From contig CAMBGL010000060.1 in NCBI GenBank assembly GCA_945866155.1, forward strand, positions 1-7,309: 7,309 nt of DNA, in the 5' to 3' direction. Each line of letters starts with the position of its first letter. Positions within the stretch are counted from its first letter, which is position 1. The position numbers and the translations under genes are program-made. The DNA comes from Bifidobacterium breve. GTDB taxonomy: Bacteria > Actinomycetota > Actinomycetes > Nanopelagicales > Nanopelagicaceae. Positions 1 through 5,915 of the stretch are shown here, one piece after another. Below the pieces are notes generated by a model, which had not been told where the DNA came from, did no database searches, and saw nothing but the letters and a program-made list of their open reading frames with translations.

Positions 1-621
1 CGCGGTTACACAGTACGAGTGCCGTTGTTACCAGGTCATGGAACAAAGCCAGAAGATTTGAATAAAGTGAAGTGGCAAGAGTGGTCAACATGTGTGGAGT
101 CAGTCTTAGAAGAATTGTCACAAAAATGTGATGTCATTTTTATGTGCGGCTTATCCATGGGTGGCGGAACGACCTTGCATGTAACACAAAAACATCAATC
201 AAAATTGCGTGGCATCATTCTTGTTAATCCGATGATTCATCTTCCATTTGTGTCGGTTCCATTGGCATGGGCGGTCTCCCGTGTTACAAAAATGCGCAAA
301 GCGGTCTCAGGTGATATCAAGAGGCCTGGAATTTCAGAATGGGGATACGACGCAACTCCGCTTGTAGGAATTCACGAGCTACTCAAGATGCTCAAAATTA
401 CACGTGAAAAATTGGGTGAGATTACTCTGCCTGTTCAGCTTTTCCATAGCGTTGATGATCACACATTGCCCGTTTCGAATACCGAAATTGTTATGAAAGG
501 AATTTTATCAACAAATAAGAATCGCATTGAACTCACTAATAGTTATCACGTTGCGACACTCGATTACGATGCCGAACTTATCTTTCAGAATTCATTGACC
601 TTCATAGAAGGACTTACCTGA
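1..621 (+). CDS. Alpha/beta-hydrolase, carboxylesterase/lipase type (5' end outside window)
   Basis: Probable cytoplasmic serine hydrolase of the Est30/monoacylglycerol-lipase type (COG1647-like), hydrolysing small carboxylic esters; the substrate cannot be told. The reading frame is open from base 1, and the first visible residues (RGYTVRVPLLPGHGT) are the usual stretch just after the oxyanion-loop strand. The gene therefore starts upstream, with roughly 45-60 residues missing. The GTG at 19 is in frame but has no ribosome site and is internal. The catalytic triad is visible: nucleophile serine in GLSMGG (codon 154-156), aspartate in HSVDDHTLP (probably the second D, codon 457-459) and histidine in NSYHVA (codon 547-549). 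A short cap follows the nucleophile, as in Est30-size enzymes. It is followed by a hairpin and then an exported-protein gene on the same strand. The family is secure; the exact reaction is not. Confidence 0.88.
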   Translation, partial: RGYTVRVPLLPGHGTKPEDLNKVKWQEWSTCVESVLEELSQKCDVIFMCGLSMGGGTTLHVTQKHQSKLRGIILVNPMIHLPFVSVPLAWAVSRVTKMRKAVSGDIKRPGISEWGYDATPLVGIHELLKMLKITREKLGEITLPVQLFHSVDDHTLPVSNTEIVMKGILSTNKNRIELTNSYHVATLDYDAELIFQNSLTFIEGLT

Positions 622-647
622 GCATTTAGCCCTATTGGATGCCATCG

Positions 648-675
648 AGGAGCGTTGGTACTCGACAAGGCTCCT
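648..675 (+). terminator. Imperfect hairpin after the hydrolase gene; possible weak terminator
   Basis: AGGAGC (648-653) pairs with GCTCCT (670-675). Across a G-G mismatch, TTG (655-657) pairs with CAA (666-668), leaving an 8-base loop. The sequence after the stem is AAATTTGAG, so there is no proper run of T, and intrinsic termination would be weak. The hairpin overlaps the candidate -35 of the next gene, so it could be coincidental. Confidence 0.3.
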
Positions 676-690
676 AAATTTGAGAATAGT
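662..690 (+). promoter_or_regulatory. Candidate sigma70-type promoter for the exported protein
   Basis: A -35-like TCGACA (662-667, five of six consensus bases) lies 17 bp before a -10-like AATAGT (685-690, four of six). Transcription would begin near 697 and give a leader of about 27 bases carrying the ribosome site. The spacing is ideal but the -10 is weak, so this is a candidate only. Confidence 0.35.
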
Positions 691-708
691 TACCACTGAA
701 TCGAAGGC

Positions 709-715
709 GGAGAGG
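709..715 (+). promoter_or_regulatory. Ribosome binding site deciding the GTG start at 724
   Basis: GGAGAGG ends 8 bases before GTG at 724. This strong purine-rich site, together with the signal peptide that begins exactly there, fixes a non-ATG start. Confidence 0.75.
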
Positions 716-723
716 CGATTGAA

Positions 724-2394
724 GTGAAGAAACTCATTGGTGTTGCCTTTGCAATCGCTGCGTTGATCGTTCCCGTCAGTACTCCTGCTAACGCAGCATG
801 GCAGATGAATCAAGTTGTCTCAGGAATGTCTAGTTTTGTATTCCAAGATATGGAATTTGGTTTGAATAACTCTCAAATTTTTGGACGCGATAATGTCAGT
901 GGTAAGCAACTCTATTGTTTAGCAGTTGACGATCCTCACTGCGCATCGCTAAAAGCATTAATGCTCAACTTGGTGGTTCCACCTTGCACGGCTAGTTCCA
1001 AGCCAAGTGATATGTGTATTAAAAATGTCGAATTCGGGGATTCGAGTGCAAGTCTCAAGCAAGTAACTCTTGATCACGAGATTGATATGCCAAAAATTCC
1101 AGCAAATGCGAAAGCTAAAACCCCAGAGGGCGGAGCGATTAGTGTCTGGAAAGATGAATCTGGAAAGTTATACGGTGTCCAAATATCGATTCGCTACAAC
1201 ATTGATTACAGCCCTGGAACATTTGAACCAGGAGTTGCATATGTATTCTCCTTCAATGCAACCGTAATTCCTTTCACCTATAAATCAGGTAATTACATAC
1301 CGCTACGTATTCATACTTTGCCTTCTGGTGATGATTTCTTTGAATCTTTCTCCAAAGATGGAACTCCCTTTGATCAAGGATTTGATTGTGCGTGGATTGA
1401 ACTAGGTAAATGCGCAATGCGAAGCGAGTTCAATAAGAACCAAAAAATTGGCTTGACGATGCAGATGGATAATCGCATTACTGGTTGGCTCTTTGGACGC
1501 GTCGGAGATGCATCCGTTTCTGTTGAACCCCTCACCTCGGAAATCAATTCAATACGCATTGAAGGTAATTCAATCCAAGTCCCCATTAGTTATGCAGAGT
1601 TTAAAACTTCTGAAATTGCTGCAGATAAGGCTCTGAGCGCCGCCTTTATAAATTGCGGGGGTCGTGATTGTCCGATTGGTAGACCGCAGGGCGACCGTTT
1701 GAATTGGCAGTATCTATACACGCAAAATCCAGATGATCCCAACTTCAATGTTGGTTATGTAGATGCTCTCGCAAAATACTTGAAAGCGGCACCTGTTGAG
1801 AATTCGAGATGGGATATAACAGGTATGACGCCAGGCAATTGGCGCGTTGCCCGTTGGCCAGCATGCTTCGATGCAAAAAATGGCTTGATAGGAATTATTT
1901 CAACTAATGCAAGCATTTATGATCCAAGTCCGCCTCAACTCGTTGATGGATTTATGACATATAAAGTTGCTGGACCACACAATGGTTTTGATAACGCCGA
2001 GTTCAAAGGTTCCTACGAACTCAATATGAAATCTGATACTGCACGCTGCCTTTATGGTTTTTCTAAGGCTCCAGTGAGTGCAACGATCTCGATCACCTCT
2101 GGAGATGGCTCAGTACAAAATGTCGCAACAACGTTGCTAAGTGAGAAGAATGGCTGGATGAAATTATCGGCTAAGAACTTCACTTTCTCGGTGCCAACTA
2201 TTCGAATCAAGCTGACTCAAGAAGCGGTAAAGGCTCCTACCCAATCAGCATCTGAAAAACCAGCAACTGAAGCGAGCGCACCCGCCAAACCGATTGCACC
2301 TAAGAGCATCTCTATAAAGTGTAAAAAGGGATTGACCACGAAAAAAGTTGTTGGTGCTAAACCTGTATGTCCAAAAGGATATAAGAAAGTTTAG
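724..2394 (+). CDS. Secreted protein of unknown function with twelve cysteines and a C-terminal CPKGYKK tail
   Basis: I do not recognise the function. The GTG start is chosen for its ribosome site and because it opens a Sec signal peptide: a KK n-region, a hydrophobic core about residues 4-18, and a likely cut after ANA (residue 24). The mature part is polar and probably beta-rich. It has twelve cysteines (65, 73, 88, 98, 222, 230, 311, 316, 381, 442, 533, 549) and none in the signal, as expected if disulfide-bonded outside the membrane. Residues 500-527 form a Pro/Ala/Ser/Lys linker, followed by a basic tail with C533 and C549, C-x15-C, ending PKGYKKV. No lipobox, LPXTG motif or second membrane segment is visible, so it is either released or held by the tail in an unknown way. 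The gene has its own promoter-like region, and its TAG stop overlaps the stop of the convergent DDAH-like gene. Confidence 0.85.
   Translation: MKKLIGVAFAIAALIVPVSTPANAAWQMNQVVSGMSSFVFQDMEFGLNNSQIFGRDNVSGKQLYCLAVDDPHCASLKALMLNLVVPPCTASSKPSDMCIKNVEFGDSSASLKQVTLDHEIDMPKIPANAKAKTPEGGAISVWKDESGKLYGVQISIRYNIDYSPGTFEPGVAYVFSFNATVIPFTYKSGNYIPLRIHTLPSGDDFFESFSKDGTPFDQGFDCAWIELGKCAMRSEFNKNQKIGLTMQMDNRITGWLFGRVGDASVSVEPLTSEINSIRIEGNSIQVPISYAEFKTSEIAADKALSAAFINCGGRDCPIGRPQGDRLNWQYLYTQNPDDPNFNVGYVDALAKYLKAAPVENSRWDITGMTPGNWRVARWPACFDAKNGLIGIISTNASIYDPSPPQLVDGFMTYKVAGPHNGFDNAEFKGSYELNMKSDTARCLYGFSKAPVSATISITSGDGSVQNVATTLLSEKNGWMKLSAKNFTFSVPTIRIKLTQEAVKAPTQSASEKPATEASAPAKPIAPKSISIKCKKGLTTKKVVGAKPVCPKGYKKV
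2277..2391 (+). other. C-terminal linker end plus basic C-x15-C tail domain
   Basis: This encodes roughly residues 519-556 of the exported protein. A Pro/Ala/Lys linker leads into SISIKC, then a lysine- and threonine-rich loop, then PVCPKGYKK. The two cysteines (533, 549) are 15 residues apart and probably pair. From memory, similar tails (aromatic/Lys-rich, CPxGYKK) end many exported proteins of low-GC freshwater actinobacteria. I infer a small cell-envelope binding or sorting module. Confidence 0.5.
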
Positions 2395-3248
2395 TTAGGA
2401 ATTCGAAGCAAGGGCGCTGTCATGCATGTTGGGCCGCCATCACCTTTGACAGCTACGTTATTGCCTGCAAAGAGATGTACTTCAACGCCGGCGCTCTTCA
2501 ATTTACTTTCAATCTCTGGATTGCCGGCAGCAAGTACTACAACATTTGGGCGTACTGCCAAGATATTGCTTCCTTGAGTGAGCATCTCTTTTTCACTGAC
2601 GGTAAAACATGTAATGCCACGTGACTCTAAATATTGAAGCAATCGCGCAGGTGCAAGTGGTTCATAGACAACGGCTTTGTCGCGTGCAATAGGGGAGAGA
2701 ACACTCATAAGGTGCAGAACTGCACCGGGTCCTTCGTAGTGCGGTAAATCGAAGGAGAGAACATCTACGCCAAATGGTGAAAGGAGATCGCGAATTTGTT
2801 CGATACCTGCTGTGTTAGTGCGGTAACTATGACCGATTAGAAGTGTCTTCTCATCGAGCCAAACTTTATCGCCACCATCTGCATATGCAGGGGGGCTTAG
2901 TTCTCCAAGGATTGGAACACCTAACTTCTCTAAATCGGTGCGGAAGAAACCAGGCTCGGTAGATCGCACTGGCTTCGCCATATTCAAAAGTATTGCGCCA
3001 TGTGGAGTCATGATCATCGGGTCGTGCATATATACAGAATCGACAAGCCCTTCAATTGAACCAGCAACATCGACTGTGCAACCAAGAGATTCGAGTAATT
3101 GGGTAAATGACTTATGTTCTTCAAGGAGTGCCACAGTATCTGGCATACGCCAATGCCCATCTTCCACAAATTTTCCAACCGTTGTTGGAGTTCGCACCAT
3201 TACTCGGGCGAGATTGGAATACATATCTGGAGTTCCCCATTGAGTCAT
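2391..3248 (-). CDS. DDAH-like amidino hydrolase (dimethylargininase family)
   Basis: Member of the guanidino-modifying pentein superfamily. Known members hydrolyse N-methylated arginines to citrulline plus methylamines, through a covalent thiouronium on cysteine. With start 3248 the 285-residue protein shows an Asp in HDPM (D76), DGGD (124-127), SYRTN (R143, matching the substrate-carboxylate arginine of DDAH), catalytic His in LHLMS (H179) and a nucleophile Cys near the end in GGPTCMT (C275). DGGD plus HLxS (not HLDT) favours DDAH over arginine deiminase. Length is normal. The start is uncertain: ATG at 3248 has no Shine-Dalgarno but has CATAAT just upstream, fitting leaderless initiation; ATG at 3224 (M9) has a weak GGGGA in front. 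The gene is soluble and cytoplasmic. It runs divergently from the ferredoxin operon and convergently into the exported-protein gene. The exact substrate (methylarginine, arginine or another amidine) is not settled. Confidence 0.85.
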   Translation of the reverse strand: MTQWGTPDMYSNLARVMVRTPTTVGKFVEDGHWRMPDTVALLEEHKSFTQLLESLGCTVDVAGSIEGLVDSVYMHDPMIMTPHGAILLNMAKPVRSTEPGFFRTDLEKLGVPILGELSPPAYADGGDKVWLDEKTLLIGHSYRTNTAGIEQIRDLLSPFGVDVLSFDLPHYEGPGAVLHLMSVLSPIARDKAVVYEPLAPARLLQYLESRGITCFTVSEKEMLTQGSNILAVRPNVVVLAAGNPEIESKLKSAGVEVHLFAGNNVAVKGDGGPTCMTAPLLRIPN

Positions 3249-3353
3249 GGGTTGATTATGTACTAAGTGTTAGAAAAATAGCGAAATGCCTTCGCAGCCT
3301 CAAGGCAGTTTTGTACTAATATCCACCTAAGATTTTCGATTAGGGGAGAGTGC
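3249..3353. promoter_or_regulatory. Divergent intergenic region with shared control elements
   Basis: These 105 bp separate the leftward DDAH-like gene from the rightward P450 operon and must hold both promoters. Rightward: TTCGCA (3291-3296), a 17-bp spacer and TACTAA (3314-3319), with TAATAT (3317-3322) as an alternative -10. Leftward: CATAAT (bases 3255-3260 read on the minus strand), 6 bases before the ATG at 3248. TGTACTAA occurs twice in direct orientation (3259-3266 and 3312-3319). Two small palindromes share a CTAA/TTAG core: CTAA-N3-TTAG (3263-3273) and CCTAA-N9-TTAGG (3326-3344). These are possible operator sites, and no regulator gene is in view. Confidence 0.45.
3342..3348 (+). 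promoter_or_regulatory. Ribosome binding site of the ferredoxin
   Basis: AGGGGAG lies 5 bases before ATG 3354 and is the strongest ribosome site of the operon. Its first bases are also the right arm of the CCTAA-N9-TTAGG inverted repeat, which could partly hide it in RNA if transcription starts upstream of 3326. Confidence 0.7.
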
Positions 3354-3545
3354 ATGAAGATCAGAGTAGATCGCGATGCCTGCATTGGCGCTGGTCAATG
3401 TGCATTAGTTGCAGGTTCGATATTCGATCAAGATGATGATGGTTTGGTTGTTCTACTCACTGATACACCTAGTGATGAATACGTTGCATTTGCGCGCAAG
3501 GCGGCAACGTTATGTCCAGCAAAGGCGATTGCGCTCGAAGAGTAG
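3354..3545 (+). CDS. 3Fe-4S ferredoxin, P450 electron donor
   Basis: Small soluble one-electron carrier of 63 residues, the usual size for actinobacterial P450 ferredoxins. It begins MKIRVDRDAC, and the cluster ligands are C10, C16 and C54, the last in a CP pair. The arrangement C10-x5-C16 has alanine (A13) where a 4Fe-4S ferredoxin carries its second cysteine, which marks the [3Fe-4S] type that serves class I P450s. The middle is acidic (QDDDG), suited to docking on basic faces of the reductase and P450. It is the first gene of the operon, has a strong ribosome site, and is followed after only 2 bases by the reductase, so it most likely passes electrons from that enzyme to the P450 encoded third. 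Confidence 0.93.
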   Translation: MKIRVDRDACIGAGQCALVAGSIFDQDDDGLVVLLTDTPSDEYVAFARKAATLCPAKAIALEE

Positions 3546-3547
3546 AA

Positions 3548-4708
3548 ATGATGTCGGTCGAAGAACCTGGTCTTTTGATAGTTGGTGCTTCACTTGCAGG
3601 TCTTACATGTGCACAATCATTGCGCGCTGAGGGTTACACGAAAAAAATAACCCTCATCGGCGCTGAAAAGCATCTGCCATATAACAGGCCTCCACTTTCA
3701 AAGCAGGTTCTGTCGGGAAAATGGAATGCAGCGCAAACGAATATTGATTCGGCTGAGAAATTTACAGAGTTGGAACTCGATTTTTTGATTGATGACGAAG
3801 CAATCGAATTGAATGTTGGATTGCAGGAGATTACAACTAAAAAGCACACCCTCAAGTACGAAGAATTGATTATTGCCACGGGGGCATCCGTTCGCAGACT
3901 TCCGGGTACAGAGAGCATGAACCGAGTCCATGTTCTTCGAACTATCGATGATGCACTTGGATTGCGCGAGGCACTTGTGGGGATAAAGAGTGCAGTGGTG
4001 GTTGGTGCAGGAGTTCTTGGTTCTGAAGTCATCTCCGCCCTTAGCGAGTATGGAATCCATGCAACGGTTATTGATCGAATGGATGCACCACAACTACCTC
4101 TCACTGGCGGACATTTTGCTTCACGCGTAAATAAATTCTTTCTTGAGCATGGAGTGGTTACCAAGTACGGGGTTGAAATAGTGAGCGTTTCAGAGAAAGA
4201 GTCAGGAATAACTATTGACTTATCTGATGGTTCAAAGGTCTCCGGCGAGGTAGCTGTGGTTGCAATTGGCTGCATTCCAAATGTGGATTGGTTGGCCAAT
4301 TCTGGATTAGATATATCAAATGGTGTTTTATGCGATTCAAATGGTTTAGCAGCACCACACATTTATGCTGTGGGAGATGTGGCCCGTTGGCATAATCCGG
4401 TTACAGGAAAGTCCTTACGACTTGAGAATCAAACGTCAGCAATCGAGCAGGGTTTAGCGGTCGGTAAATTTATTGCAACTGGGCAATCCAGTGCTCCCAC
4501 TCATCCATTCTTCTGGTCTGAAATCTTTGGTAACAAAATTCTCATGCTTGGCAGTTTGGATGCGCAAATTCCGCTAACAATTGTGCATGGAAGTCCTAGC
4601 GATAACCGCTTTGTCGCGGCTACCATTAGGGAGGGAATTACTACTGGAATCGTGGGTTGGAACATGCCACGAGAATTTCGACAATCTAGATCCATGATGG
4701 AGGCATAG
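3548..4708 (+). CDS. FAD-dependent NAD(P)H-ferredoxin reductase (BphA4/putidaredoxin-reductase-like)
   Basis: Flavoprotein that takes hydride from NAD(P)H and passes single electrons to the ferredoxin. From ATG 3548 (386 residues; ATG 3551 also possible) the order is: FAD Rossmann motif GASLAG (13-18), YNRPPLSK (45-52) typical of this family, ATG motif in IIATGASVRRLPG (around 109-120), NAD motif GAGVLG (153-158) with an acidic D176 at the end of the second strand (leaning to NADH, though R177 follows), and the second FAD motif YAVGD (273-277). A C-terminal reductase domain follows, with FFWSEIFGNKI. The frame is open upstream to 3512 inside the ferredoxin gene, but 3548 fits family length and lies 2 bases after the ferredoxin stop, with a weak GAAGAG in front. 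It is co-transcribed with the ferredoxin and P450. Confidence 0.93.
   Translation: MMSVEEPGLLIVGASLAGLTCAQSLRAEGYTKKITLIGAEKHLPYNRPPLSKQVLSGKWNAAQTNIDSAEKFTELELDFLIDDEAIELNVGLQEITTKKHTLKYEELIIATGASVRRLPGTESMNRVHVLRTIDDALGLREALVGIKSAVVVGAGVLGSEVISALSEYGIHATVIDRMDAPQLPLTGGHFASRVNKFFLEHGVVTKYGVEIVSVSEKESGITIDLSDGSKVSGEVAVVAIGCIPNVDWLANSGLDISNGVLCDSNGLAAPHIYAVGDVARWHNPVTGKSLRLENQTSAIEQGLAVGKFIATGQSSAPTHPFFWSEIFGNKILMLGSLDAQIPLTIVHGSPSDNRFVAATIREGITTGIVGWNMPREFRQSRSMMEA
4699..4703 (+). promoter_or_regulatory. Ribosome binding site of the P450
   Basis: GGAGG, inside the last codons of the reductase, lies 9 bases before ATG 4713. It gives the P450 its own good initiation signal despite the 4-base gap between genes. 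Confidence 0.7.
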
Positions 4709-4712
4709 TTCG

Positions 4713-5915
4713 ATGAGCGAAGTTACATCACAAGAACAATGTCCGATGCATGAAGTGCGCCGAATTCCTAACGATGGAACTCCAACATGTCCATCTCCAA
4801 CCTTTGCAATCTGGCGCGAAGAAGGCTCTGCGACACCCCTTGAATATTCAGATGGTCATGAAGGCTTGATTATCAATCGCTATGAATTAGCCAAAATGGT
4901 TCTAGAAGATAAGAGATTTTGCCAAACACCTGCCCGCATGCCTGCTCATCATGGTGAAGCACTTGAAGCACAATATGGACTGAGTTCCGATAGCGAATTA
5001 GATCTTGGAAATGTTCTAGGTCTAGATGGCGAACAACATGCACGAATTCGCAGAACAATCTTGAATAGATACTCAGTGCGCTCTGCTCGCGGATATGAAA
5101 GTGATATGAAAGAAATTGTGGCTAAGCAGCTCAAGCATTTGCTCACTCAGCCAACACCAGTAGATGTGACAGAACATTATTCGCAACCAATATCTGCAGC
5201 TGGTCATATGCGCGTTCTAGGAATTCCAGAACAATTTCGTCAAGAGTATTCGAAATTATTTGTTGGCGATTCAACGACAGAGCAGAAAGTTGAATTCTTA
5301 CGTCGGGTATTACCAGTGAAAAAAGATGAGTTGGCAGAAGATGTTCTTAGCGATCTTTTGCGCAGCGATTTATTAGTATCTGAAATCGAAGGTCTTACTC
5401 TCTCTTTGATGGTCTCAGGTCGAGATTCAGTTGCGTACATGATTACAACGTGTATGACAGCTCTACTCAATAATCCTGAGCAACTCAAAGCACTTCGAGA
5501 TGACCCAACACTTATTGCTGGTGGCATGGAAGAGTTCATGCGCGTTGGTGCAATGTTTCTAACGCTCTTTCCTCGCACAGCAACAGAGGATCTAACTCTG
5601 GGTGATGTTCATATCAAAGCTGGACAATCGGTATCTGTTTCACCAGTTGCAGCAAATCATGATGAACGTCAATTTCCAGATCCCGATAAATTCGACCTAT
5701 CTCGCGACGCTTTTGGACATATTGGATTCGGCCATGGAATCCACGGATGCGTTGGACAACAAGTTGCTCGCGTGGAAATTCGCGAAGGTGTTATGCAACT
5801 CATAAATGGAATTCCTAGCCTCTATTTAGTCCATGCTGAACAAAATGAACCAGGTCCATTCGCGCATCCTGTAGCAACCTATGAAGCAGGCGAACTTATG
5901 GTGTCTTGGAATTGA
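4713..5915 (+). CDS. Cytochrome P450 monooxygenase (soluble, class I)
   Basis: Heme-thiolate monooxygenase of 400 residues, the normal length for soluble bacterial P450s, with no membrane anchor. Visible landmarks: C-helix H109-x3-R113 in QHARIRR, I-helix oxygen-activation motif SGRDS (235-239) with serine in place of the usual threonine, ExxR at E274-R277 (EEFMR), a PRTATED stretch, the meander FPDPDKFDLSR (321-331) and the heme loop FGHGIHGCVG (339-348), with C346 the axial thiolate (codon 5748-5750). The region between the F/G helices and the I-helix looks some ten residues shorter than in CYP105-type enzymes, judged by eye. Redox partners are encoded directly upstream, so the unit is self-sufficient. 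No terpene, polyketide or peptide biosynthesis gene is nearby to name the substrate; the propeller gene overlapping its end is the best clue. I cannot assign a CYP family. Confidence 0.95.
   Translation: MSEVTSQEQCPMHEVRRIPNDGTPTCPSPTFAIWREEGSATPLEYSDGHEGLIINRYELAKMVLEDKRFCQTPARMPAHHGEALEAQYGLSSDSELDLGNVLGLDGEQHARIRRTILNRYSVRSARGYESDMKEIVAKQLKHLLTQPTPVDVTEHYSQPISAAGHMRVLGIPEQFRQEYSKLFVGDSTTEQKVEFLRRVLPVKKDELAEDVLSDLLRSDLLVSEIEGLTLSLMVSGRDSVAYMITTCMTALLNNPEQLKALRDDPTLIAGGMEEFMRVGAMFLTLFPRTATEDLTLGDVHIKAGQSVSVSPVAANHDERQFPDPDKFDLSRDAFGHIGFGHGIHGCVGQQVARVEIREGVMQLINGIPSLYLVHAEQNEPGPFAHPVATYEAGELMVSWN

Noticed and set aside
19..21. GTG as start of the hydrolase
   Set aside because: The frame is open to base 1 and encodes family-typical residues before it. 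No Shine-Dalgarno is present, and the N-terminal core strand would be lost.
592..813. Minus-strand 73-codon frame over the 621-724 gap
   Set aside because: It overlaps both flanking genes, is antisense to the signal peptide region, has no motif or start signal, and its composition is unlike the real genes.
3107..3319. 70-codon plus-strand frame running from the DDAH-like gene into the divergent intergenic region
   Set aside because: Most of it is antisense to the conserved DDAH-like protein. It has no ribosome site and no recognisable features, and it would occupy the promoter region.
3326..3346. Riboswitch or attenuator hiding the ferredoxin ribosome site
   Set aside because: The CCTAA/TTAGG stem has only 5 bp, and the likely transcript start falls inside it. 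A DNA operator is more plausible than an RNA switch.
3512..3547. Upstream ATG for the reductase inside the ferredoxin gene
   Set aside because: It would add twelve residues unrelated to the family ahead of the FAD strand and overlap the conserved end of the ferredoxin. ATG 3548 fits better.
3634..4362. Long open frame of 242 codons on the minus strand
   Set aside because: It lies wholly antisense to the reductase, whose FAD and NAD motifs are intact. The translation is Ser/Thr/Pro-rich with no domain, and it has no ribosome site: a shadow frame.
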